From Methylobacterium sp. BTF04 (GTDB lineage: Bacteria; Pseudomonadota; Alphaproteobacteria; Rhizobiales; Beijerinckiaceae), in the NCBI RefSeq assembly GCF_010692745.1, contig NZ_JAAHTB010000004.1:62001-126000 (forward strand): a stretch of 64,000 nucleotides of DNA, written 5' to 3'. Of this stretch, positions 37,545 through 43,981 are shown piece by piece. Within the stretch, counting starts at the first letter, position 1. Each line of letters opens with the position of its first letter. The notes beneath the pieces were generated by a model. That model was given only the letters and a program-made list of their open reading frames with translations, was not told the origin of the DNA and made no database searches. The position numbers and the translations under genes were made by a program.

Positions 37545-39626
37545 ATGAAGCACCGCGAGACCCCCCGCGAGGCCGCCCCGGCGACGAGCCGTGGGCGGTC
37601 CACCGACCTGTTCGCCGGCGGCCCCGCCGCTCGACCGCTGCCGCCCGCCCATGACCGCAAGGCCGTGGCCCCCCCGGTGGACGCCGCCGAGGAGAGCTAT
37701 GACGCCTCGTCGATCGGGGTGCTGGAGGGGCTGGAGCCGGTGCGCAAGCGCCCCGGCATGTATATCGGCGGCACCGACGAGCGGGCCCTGCACCACCTCT
37801 TCGCCGAGGTGGTGGACAATTCGATGGACGAGGCGGTGGCGGGCCATGCCAGCTTCATCGAGGTGGAGCTGGAGGAGAGCGGCTACCTCGTCGTGACCGA
37901 TAACGGCCGTGGCATTCCGGTGGACCCGCACCCGAAATTTCCGGGAAAATCCGCCCTCGAAGTCATCATGACCGTCCTGCATGCGGGCGGTAAGTTCGAT
38001 TCGAAGGTCTACCAGACCTCCGGCGGCCTGCACGGCGTCGGCATCTCCGTGGTCAATGCCCTTTCGGACGACCTCGAAGTCGAGGTCGCGCGCGCGCAGA
38101 CTCTCTACCGCCAACGGTTTTCGCGCGGCCACGCCCAGGGCCCGCTCGAGGTCGTGGGCCGGGTGCAGAACCGACGCGGCACGCGGGTGCGCTTCCACCC
38201 CGATGCCGAGATCTTCGGCGCGCACAAGTTCGACCCGCGCCGCCTGTTCCGCATGGCGCGCTCCAAGGCCTACCTGTTCGGCGGCGTCGAGATCCGCTGG
38301 CGTTGCGCCCCCGCCCTGCTGGAGGGCATCGACGACATCCCGGCCGAGACCGTGCACCGCTTCCCCGGCGGGCTTCGCGATTATCTCACCCGCGATCTCG
38401 AGGGCAAGGAACTCGTCACCGACGCGATCTTCTCGGGCAAGATCACCAAGCCGGGCGGGCACGGCTCGCTCGAATGGGCGGTGGCCTGGATGGTGATCGA
38501 GGACGGGGTCTCGGCCTCCTACTGCAACACGATTCCCACCGCCGAGGGCGGCACCCACGAGAGCGGCCTGCGCGTGGCGCTTTTGCGGGCCCTGCGCGAG
38601 CATGCCGAGCGCGTCGGCCAGGCCAAGCGGATGACGTCGGTGACCACCGACGACGTGATGGCGACCTGCGCCTCGATGCTGTCGGTGTTCATCCGCGAGC
38701 CCGAATTCCAGGGCCAGACCAAGGATAAGCTCGCCACGGTGGAGGCCTCGCGCATCGTCGAGACCGCGATCCGCGATGCGTTCGACCATTGGCTCGCCGC
38801 CTCGCCGGCCCAGGCCAACAAGCTCCTCGACTGGGTGATCGACCGGGCCGAGGAACGCCTGCGCCGGCGCCAGGAGAAGGAGGTCGCGCGCAAATCCGCC
38901 ACCCGCAAGCTGCGGCTGCCCGGCAAGCTCGCCGATTGCTCGAAGGCCGGCATGGCCGGCTCCGAGATCTTCATCGTCGAGGGCGATTCTGCCGGCGGCT
39001 CGGCCAAGCAGGCGCGCGACCGCGCCAGCCAGGCGATCCTGCCGTTGCGCGGAAAGATCCTCAACGTCGCCTCGGCGAGCCGGGACAAGATGGTCGCCAA
39101 CCAGCTCATCTCCGACCTAACCCAGGCCCTCGGCTGCGGCACCGGCTCGGGCTATCGCGGCGAGGACCTGCGTTACGAGAAGGTCATCATCATGACCGAC
39201 GCCGACGTCGACGGCGCCCACATCGCCTCGCTGCTGATCACCTTCTTTTACCGGCAGATGCCCAAGCTCATCGACAAGGGCCACCTCTACCTGGCGATTC
39301 CGCCACTCTACCGGCTGACCCACGGCGCCAAGACCGTCTATGCCCGCGACGACGCCGACAAGGAGCGGGTGATCAAGTCCGTGTTCAAGGGCGCCAAGGT
39401 CGAAATCGGCCGCTTCAAGGGCCTCGGCGAGATGATGCCGGCGCAGCTGAAGGAGACCACCATGGACCCCAAGAAGCGCACGCTCCTGCGCGTCGCGGTG
39501 CTGGAGGAGGCCCGCGCCTCCACCGGCGACGCGGTGGAACGCCTGATGGGCAACAAGCCCGAAGCACGCTTCGCCTTCATCTCCGAGCGGGCGGCGTTCG
39601 CGGACGGGGCCGAGCTGGATATCTGA
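37545..39626 (+). CDS. parE: DNA topoisomerase IV subunit B
   Basis: A 693-residue GHKL ATPase/Toprim subunit. The N-terminal ATPase has KRPGMYIGGTDERALHHL, EVVDNSMDEA and DNGRGIPVDPHPK; the transducer follows; the Toprim region has IVEGDSAGGSAKQARDR and IMTDADVDGAHIASLLITFF; the C-terminus has KGLGEMMPAQLKETTMDP. It pairs with ParC to decatenate chromosomes. Length near 690 and the absence of a long GyrB-type insertion favour ParE over GyrB. The leader before residue 45 is Pro/Arg-rich. parC is not in the window. Confidence 0.92.
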   Translation: MKHRETPREAAPATSRGRSTDLFAGGPAARPLPPAHDRKAVAPPVDAAEESYDASSIGVLEGLEPVRKRPGMYIGGTDERALHHLFAEVVDNSMDEAVAGHASFIEVELEESGYLVVTDNGRGIPVDPHPKFPGKSALEVIMTVLHAGGKFDSKVYQTSGGLHGVGISVVNALSDDLEVEVARAQTLYRQRFSRGHAQGPLEVVGRVQNRRGTRVRFHPDAEIFGAHKFDPRRLFRMARSKAYLFGGVEIRWRCAPALLEGIDDIPAETVHRFPGGLRDYLTRDLEGKELVTDAIFSGKITKPGGHGSLEWAVAWMVIEDGVSASYCNTIPTAEGGTHESGLRVALLRALREHAERVGQAKRMTSVTTDDVMATCASMLSVFIREPEFQGQTKDKLATVEASRIVETAIRDAFDHWLAASPAQANKLLDWVIDRAEERLRRRQEKEVARKSATRKLRLPGKLADCSKAGMAGSEIFIVEGDSAGGSAKQARDRASQAILPLRGKILNVASASRDKMVANQLISDLTQALGCGTGSGYRGEDLRYEKVIIMTDADVDGAHIASLLITFFYRQMPKLIDKGHLYLAIPPLYRLTHGAKTVYARDDADKERVIKSVFKGAKVEIGRFKGLGEMMPAQLKETTMDPKKRTLLRVAVLEEARASTGDAVERLMGNKPEARFAFISERAAFADGAELDI

Positions 39627-39643
39627 GACCGGGCCGAGCCGCG

Positions 39644-40359
39644 TTACTTCGGCGGCGCGGTCTGGCCGGCCGTCCAGTCGATGGCCGCGTCGAACAGGGC
39701 CGCCCCGGCCGGCGTCAGGTTGCCGAAGGTCTCGTTGTCGAGGAACACCATCGTGCGGCGCGCCGGCGCGATGGCGTCGTAATCCATCGTCGCCCCCCTC
39801 TCGTAGCCGAAGATCACGGCATGGTCGGGCTCGCCCTGCACCGTGGCGATGATGGACGCCCCGAGGCCGGGCTTGCCCCAGTTCATCGGGGCGTCCTTCC
39901 CATAGACGGTGTTGACCCCGGCGGGCAGGCCCGCCGCCAGCGGATGGGGGGCGTTCACGAGCCAGACGAAATGCTCGGCCGGATCCTTGCCGAAATCCCG
40001 TCCGAGCTTGCGCCCGGTCATGGCCATGTCGTCGAGGAGGTCGCTCTCCCAGGTGAGCACCGGCACCGGAACGGTACGGTAGGCACCGAGCAGGTCGCGG
40101 CTCCGGATGTTCGAGGACAGGACCACTAGGTCGTAGCCGTCCGCCTGGGCGACGGGGTCGTACTGACTGCCCAGCGTGACGCTGTAGCCCCGCGTCTCGA
40201 GATGCGCCTTGATCGCCCGATCGGCCTGGACCCGCGGATTGTCCGGCTTGACGATGATCAGCACCTTTCGCGGCCCCGCGGCCCCGCGGCGGCGCAAGCG
40301 GCCGTGGTGAGCGCCGCGAGGAGGAGGGCGCCGAGTGCGGTGCGGAGGGGGTGGGGCAT
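39644..40359 (-). pseudogene. Exported ThuA/GATase1-like protein, frame broken by an 8-bp duplication
   Basis: From ATG 40359 the reading frame encodes a signal-like peptide (MPHPLRTALGALLLAALTTA then ACAAAG) but ends at a TGA about 33 codons in. The mature domain (PRKVLIIVKPDNPRVQADRA ... MVFLDNETFGNLTPAGAALF) is in another frame that stops at 39644. Removing one copy of the 8-bp repeat at 40271-40286 restores a single frame running signal peptide, Ala-Ala-Gly-Pro-Arg-Lys-Val-Leu-Ile-Ile. The mature part has a flavodoxin/class I amidotransferase-like alpha/beta pattern similar to ThuA-like proteins; function unknown. An alternative ATG at 40387 lies in the neighbouring inverted repeat and gives no signal peptide. 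Confidence 0.72.
40271..40286. repeat. 8-bp tandem duplication causing a frameshift
   Basis: Two head-to-tail copies of CGGCCCCG (40271-40278, 40279-40286) sit exactly where the signal-peptide and mature frames of the adjacent gene part company. Confidence 0.85.
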
Positions 40360-40369
40360 GGCGGATATT

Positions 40370-40411
40370 TCCGGTATTATGCAGCAACCTAACCTAAAAG
40401 CGTTGAGGTGA
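40370..40411 (+). repeat. Left inverted repeat of the island
   Basis: Reads TCCGGTATTATGCAGCAACC then TAACCTAAAAGCGTTGAGGTGA. It matches the reverse complement of 43883-43924 with six mismatches and no gaps. A related but shorter copy in the same orientation occurs at 40507-40539. Confidence 0.75.
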
Positions 40412-40797
40412 TCGAATGCAATCATTTACTGAATGAATTACGCCCAGCCCCGATGAGCCTTCTACGTAATTTCCAGCGCGGGAATGGCAGAACACCCGAA
40501 AGGCCGATGCAACATCACCGAAAAACGCTGAGGTGATCGCGTATAGAATTCGGATTTCGTTCTAAGATTCCGCCCATGGCTCAGTGCTTTGGCTCTTGAA
40601 CGAGAGACATCAAATCGCCAGTTTGTGACTTCAAAGACGCAGCATTCGGTGCCGCCAGAGAAACTTTTCGGGGCGGGTTCCGTTTAAGAGTGACTTGACA
40701 TACTGTCATCGCTTGCGCCACACGCGCATCACGAAATCAAAATAAGAATGCAGCCGCTAGGTGGCGACCTAAGCGGCTTTGCCATATCCAGGAGAGT
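40412..40797. promoter_or_regulatory. Leader region of the 63-residue protein gene with a strong hairpin
   Basis: This 386-bp stretch has no gene. It contains a second TIR-like copy (40507-40539), a TTGACA hexamer at 40695-40700 without a clear -10 partner, and a stable hairpin at 40752-40778 (arms AGCCGCTAGGT and ACCTAAGCGGCT, one bulge, GGCG loop) followed by TTT. The hairpin ends 19 nt before the ATG at 40798, so it could act as a leader attenuator or 5' stabiliser. Confidence 0.4.
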
Positions 40798-40989
40798 ATG
40801 ATGTCTGAGCAAGCGAGAGGGCCAGTGTCGGTCAATCGTCCGGCTCTGTTTATCGAGGGGTATCTTGATAGCCGCTTCAAGGCTGGCGACCGGCCGACTT
40901 ATGGCTATCCTAAGAACCACCTTCCGGATGCTGGCAATCAGGAGATGCGGGTCGTTACGAGCTTTGCTGGCGCCCGCAAGGCCAAGTAG
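40798..40989 (+). CDS. Small hypothetical protein (63 residues)
   Basis: Starts at ATG 40798 with AGGAG 4 nt upstream and a leader hairpin before it, both arguing that it is real. The protein (MMSEQARGPVSVNRPALFIE ... FAGARKAK) is basic, with Arg/Lys at the C-terminus and no membrane segment. No family recognised. It is the first gene of the inverted-repeat island and is separated by 66 nt from the 185-residue gene on the same strand. Confidence 0.6.
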   Translation: MMSEQARGPVSVNRPALFIEGYLDSRFKAGDRPTYGYPKNHLPDAGNQEMRVVTSFAGARKAK

Positions 40990-41055
40990 CTACAACTAAC
41001 GCCGCCGCTTGTAAGATCATCTTATATATAACGCAGAACAAAAACGGTCGTTAAG

Positions 41056-41613
41056 ATGCTTATCAATGCGGGCCGGCTTCAAGCCATTGAAGCCGACGAG
41101 AATGATTTCGTCGGCTTCTATAGTGAGTACTCCGAAAATATCCTTCATCTAGCTCGGCTTTTCCCTCGCCTTTCCCGCCCTCGCATCATTGAGGCTCACG
41201 GGGCTTGGACGAAAGACCTTGAGCGCGTGGGTTCTCACGAAAACAAGCTCTACGAGGGTTTGGACCACTTCAAGCGCGCCGGGCATTTAGCTTTTTGGCT
41301 CCGCCGCATGAGTCCAATAGTTGAGTTCGTTGATGAAACTATGAATATCGCAGATGGTGGCGAGTACACTCTTGACGAATCTGAATTGAAGTTTCGAGAC
41401 CTGATCGCAGGCCATGCAAATGAGTACATGGCTTTCGACATTGGTTTTCAATATTGCAAGTTCTACGAGCTTTCCGTTGGATCAAAGATCGCCGGAACTC
41501 TCGATCTTTCTGAGGATTACATCAGAACTACTTGTCATTTTATGAAGTACAAGCAGTGCTCACCGCATTCACTTTTCATGGTTTATAAGTCTTTGTTCTA
41601 TTCTGTTGCCTAA
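41056..41613 (+). CDS. Hypothetical protein of the low-GC island
   Basis: A 185-residue soluble protein rich in aromatic and acidic residues (FVGFYSEYSENILHLARLF, LAFWLRRMSPIVEFVDE). It looks helical, with no transmembrane segment or known motif. GC is low and codon use differs from neighbours, indicating transfer. No obvious ribosome site precedes ATG 41056. The 3' end overlaps by 4 nt the convergent gene ending at 41610. Possibly a co-operonic partner of the upstream 63-residue protein; function unknown. Confidence 0.6.
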   Translation: MLINAGRLQAIEADENDFVGFYSEYSENILHLARLFPRLSRPRIIEAHGAWTKDLERVGSHENKLYEGLDHFKRAGHLAFWLRRMSPIVEFVDETMNIADGGEYTLDESELKFRDLIAGHANEYMAFDIGFQYCKFYELSVGSKIAGTLDLSEDYIRTTCHFMKYKQCSPHSLFMVYKSLFYSVA

Positions 41614-41933
41614 ATAGGTAGATACCAAAGGCGGACGCTTTTCGTCTTTCCTGCGTCCCCGATCCTGCATTGCACACACGCCCGCGTTAGAGACTGAATA
41701 AGTCGGTAGGCTACAGCCTTCCGCAGCATTCTGTCGCTCTCATTCCACCTCTTCGCTCGAATAACGGCAAGCGCGATCTCACGTGTCGACCGCGGCTTCC
41801 CTGCCTCCCCTATGGCCCGCTTGCACAGCTCAAACATCTCTCCGTAGACAAACAGCCGATTGAGATGGGCGTAAGCCGGGAAATGCGACTGCGTCGTCGG
41901 CGACGGCTCGTAAAGCGCGAGAACCGCTGTCAC
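41610..41933 (-). CDS. Small winged-helix-like hypothetical protein
   Basis: About 107 residues from GTG 41933. LFVYGEMFELCKRAI, KPRSTREIALAVIRAKRW, LRKAVAYRLIQSLTRA and KTKSVRLWYLP form a helix-turn-helix-then-wing pattern seen in small conserved proteins of Methylobacterium-like genomes, probably DNA-binding (inference). The GTG overlaps the TGA that closes the adjacent transposase remnant. A longer frame to 42026 is open, but its extra residues are a shadow of that remnant. Confidence 0.5.
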   Translation of the reverse strand: MTAVLALYEPSPTTQSHFPAYAHLNRLFVYGEMFELCKRAIGEAGKPRSTREIALAVIRAKRWNESDRMLRKAVAYRLIQSLTRACVQCRIGDAGKTKSVRLWYLPI

Positions 41934-42105
41934 GCTGGATAGGTCGCTTTGGCCTGCTGCCGGTGGCGGCATCCGGCGCACTTGAGAGCTTGCGGGTGGC
42001 GATGAAGGAGTGCTTGAGGCAGCCACAGCGGGGGCAGAACGGGGCGCCTTCGGTGGCCTCTCACCGGATAGCTTTGAACGTGAACCAAGCCTCGTCGTCC
42101 GACAT
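41930..42105 (-). pseudogene. IS1595-family transposase remnant (zinc-ribbon N-terminus)
   Basis: From ATG 42105 the minus strand reads MSDDEAWFTFKAIR, then TGA where the family normally has Trp, then EATEGAPFCPRCGCLKHSFI with one Zn-ribbon Cys pair. After a frameshift it continues KCAGCRHR, the second Cys pair. Only the N-terminal ~55 codons survive and the DDE-type catalytic domain is missing. It is a decayed fragment, marking past transposition in the island. Confidence 0.65.
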
Positions 42106-42280
42106 GCGGGCGACTTTGGAGAGGTTGAGGGTGCGGGCAGCTTTGGAGAGAAGGAAGTGCTGGGCTACGGGACACCTAAACGTTTTGTGTTGAGGTGAGT
42201 TCTATGGGTTAAAACGAATTAGATCAACGCTTTAAATTGCCATTGACGCAAAAAGACGCGGGCCTTAGCTCTTAACGGCA

Positions 42281-42538
42281 ATGAGCCCTGAGCAATGCCG
42301 CGCCGCCCGAGCTTGGTTGAACTGGTCGCAACCCGACCTCTCCAAGCGTGCCAGTATTGGGCTGAGCACGATTCGTCAGTTCGAAAACGGGCTGAGAAAG
42401 CCCATCGCCAACAATCTGTCGGCGATGCGCAGAGCGTTTGAAGGGGCGGGCGTGTCGTTCTCAGCCGAGCCGGCCGGAATCGCCGTGGTGGGCGATCCCG
42501 GCGCAACGGATCAGAACGGAAGCGGGCTAGCTCCATAG
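42281..42538 (+). CDS. XRE-family helix-turn-helix regulator, short form
   Basis: An 85-residue protein from ATG 42281. MSPEQCRAARAWLNWSQPDL then SKRASIGLSTIRQFENGLRK form a compact lambda-repressor-type HTH, and LSAMRRAFEGAGVSF completes the domain. It resembles the many short XRE proteins of alphaproteobacteria that act as local repressors or antitoxin-like regulators. No dimerisation or sensor domain. Its 3' end overlaps the convergent small HTH gene (42511-42675) by 28 nt. Confidence 0.72.
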   Translation: MSPEQCRAARAWLNWSQPDLSKRASIGLSTIRQFENGLRKPIANNLSAMRRAFEGAGVSFSAEPAGIAVVGDPGATDQNGSGLAP

Positions 42539-42675
42539 TGGGCGAGGCCGCGCACGATCTTGGAGACCGTGCCGCTGTTCACACAGAAGTAGAAGGCCGC
42601 CTGATCCTGCTTCCAGCGGAGCACCTTGACGGCGTGGAGGATGTGGCAGGCGGTGAGATGGTCGCAAGAGTACAT
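42511..42675 (-). CDS. Very small HTH-type protein
   Basis: A 54-residue protein from ATG 42675: MYSCDHLTACHILHAVKVLR then WKQDQAAFYFCVNSGTVSKI. The latter is a clear recognition-helix pattern of the 'QxxxAxxFxVxxGTVSKI' type seen in resolvase/phage-like small DNA-binding proteins, ending LAHYGASPLPF. It is probably a DNA-binding protein; longer frame to 42741 is possible. Located within the island, convergent with the XRE gene. Confidence 0.5.
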   Translation of the reverse strand: MYSCDHLTACHILHAVKVLRWKQDQAAFYFCVNSGTVSKIVRGLAHYGASPLPF

Positions 42676-42936
42676 GGTCGTGATCGGTCCTTGACGCCAT
42701 TCAGGCGAATTGGAGAGGACCGGCTTGAAGATGACGACCAAAGATGCGACTTAAGGAACTGTTGGGCCTGCGCAGTCTGATCGTTCTTCGAGCCGGAAAG
42801 CGTTTGGTTGTGGAGGTTCTGGAACGGGCCGGTGTTGACGCATCGGCCCGTTCCATCATCCTCTTCTAAGAGCATGGTGGCCAACCATGACGTTCTCCTT
42901 CGTTTGCGCCGGGTAGGACGCGGGGTGGAATAAACC

Positions 42937-43509
42937 TCAGTTTTTAGCTGAGGCGGCATCTGAGACCGTCGATGCGCCCGCATCTGCGGTCTCATTCGTT
43001 TTAGGGTCCGCCCGGTAGGGGAGCATCGGCTGCTTAGCCATGATTGCTCGACCCTTATCCGTCAGGACCCAAACTGAATTCTTTTGCTCAACCTCCTCGG
43101 ATTGACTCATCCGGCTCAGCTGCGGGCTGAAGCTTGTCCGCTCCAACTTTCCTTCGAAATAGCGTCCGCTAAGCGCAGCAAGCAGATCTGCTGAGTCCAG
43201 CCCGGAAGGGAAGGCATCAAGAGTTAGACGAGCGGCTTGCTTGATTGTGACAGATCCAAGTGGGTAGCTATCCGTTAGAAGCGGCTCTCCATTTTTATTG
43301 ACCTTAGGCATGTCTGGGTCAAAGCCCATCTTCGTAGCGGTATCAACGACCAGATCGTATTCACGCTTAGCTTCCTCAAGCTCGGACTCCAGAGCCTTGA
43401 GGTCATACGTCATCTGCTGACGACGCTGCTCAAGCTCTTGTAACCGCCTTTTTACTGGAGGCCATGCGGCCCTGATGATGTCCTCTAAGCTGGCCATTTG
43501 TCCCGCCAT
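42937..43509 (-). CDS. Hypothetical protein with coiled coil and possible winged helix
   Basis: 190 residues from ATG 43509 (MAGQMASLEDIIRAAWPPVK). Residues ~15-55 (RRLQELEQRRQQMTYDLKAL, ESELEEAKREYDLVV) form a heptad-like coiled coil. The second half has SVTIKQAARLTLDAFPSGLD, SADLLAALSGRYF and KNSVWVLTDKGRAIM, which fits a winged-helix fold with 'W.LTdkG' as the wing. A DNA-binding or scaffold role is inference. Low GC. Confidence 0.6.
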   Translation of the reverse strand: MAGQMASLEDIIRAAWPPVKRRLQELEQRRQQMTYDLKALESELEEAKREYDLVVDTATKMGFDPDMPKVNKNGEPLLTDSYPLGSVTIKQAARLTLDAFPSGLDSADLLAALSGRYFEGKLERTSFSPQLSRMSQSEEVEQKNSVWVLTDKGRAIMAKQPMLPYRADPKTNETADAGASTVSDAASAKN

Positions 43510-43882
43510 GATCGGCACAACGCCGCCACTGACTCTTAATAGACTGCTGGACTCCAATCCACAAGAGCCCACAGGAAGTCGACAACACTTTTACGCGCGT
43601 CCGCCTCTCTTTGCGCTTGGTTTGCGAGTCGTTAACGGACTCGATGGCTCCTGTCCCAGTTTGAGCAGAGTCAAGACGGCTTGGCAGCGCATGCTCGCCA
43701 GCAACAGGATGGGAAATCCGAAATTTAGAAGAAGCGGCTATCGACAGCAGGCCTTTGACGCGCTTCGCGCACGCGCGAAAACCCTTTGGATAAGGCCAAG
43801 TTTGGCAAGCCGCCTGATTTTGGAAGATTGTTCTAAAATGCTCGTTGTAAAAACCGGAATCTTCCTACGGTTCCCTCAAAGC
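43510..43882. other. Intergenic stretch at the right end of the island
   Basis: About 370 bp with no gene I can support. A plus-strand frame (43475-43900) crosses it but overlaps the start of the coiled-coil gene, lacks a ribosome site and shows no family features. Confidence 0.4.
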
Positions 43883-43924
43883 TTACCTCAACGATTTTAG
43901 GTGAGATTGCTGCATAACACTGGA
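43883..43924 (-). repeat. Right inverted repeat of the island
   Basis: On the minus strand reads TCCAGTGTTATGCAGCAATC then TCACCTAAAATCGTTGAGGTAA, matching the left end at 36 of 42 positions. Contains the hairpin-like ACCTCAACGATTTTAGGT (43885-43902 on the plus strand). Confidence 0.75.
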
Positions 43925-43981
43925 TGTTTCGCGTGGTGGATTCGGGGATGCGGCCGGTCGGGCAGGGCGAGAGCGGCCCTC

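Larger units (their letters stand above)
40370..43924. mobile_element. Inverted-repeat-bounded low-GC island, non-autonomous
   Basis: The ends are inverted repeats of 42 bp (40370-40411 and 43883-43924) matching at 36 of 42 positions, sharing the run TTATGCAGCAA and ACCTAAAA. The interior is clearly lower in GC than the flanks and holds only small genes: a 63-residue protein, a 185-residue protein, two HTH-type proteins, a coiled-coil protein and an IS1595-like transposase remnant. No intact transposase is present, so it would have to be mobilised in trans or is now fixed. I could not find a target-site duplication. The left end is 11 nt from the start of a decayed gene; the right end is 57 nt from the TonB receptor stop. 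Confidence 0.6.

Noticed and set aside
35409-38789. 1126-codon minus-strand frame across phoX and parE
   Set aside because: Antisense to two well-supported genes; composition is low-complexity Arg/Gly/His with no domain.
42579-42995. 138-codon minus-strand frame
   Set aside because: Ser/Arg/Pro-rich, overlaps the better-supported HTH gene and the coiled-coil gene.
43475-43900. 141-codon plus-strand frame at the right end of the island
   Set aside because: Overlaps the coiled-coil gene, no ribosome site and no family features.
40362-43932. Target-site duplication flanking the inverted repeats
   Set aside because: Compared the flanking 8-10 bp on both sides at several possible boundaries; no matching direct repeat was found.
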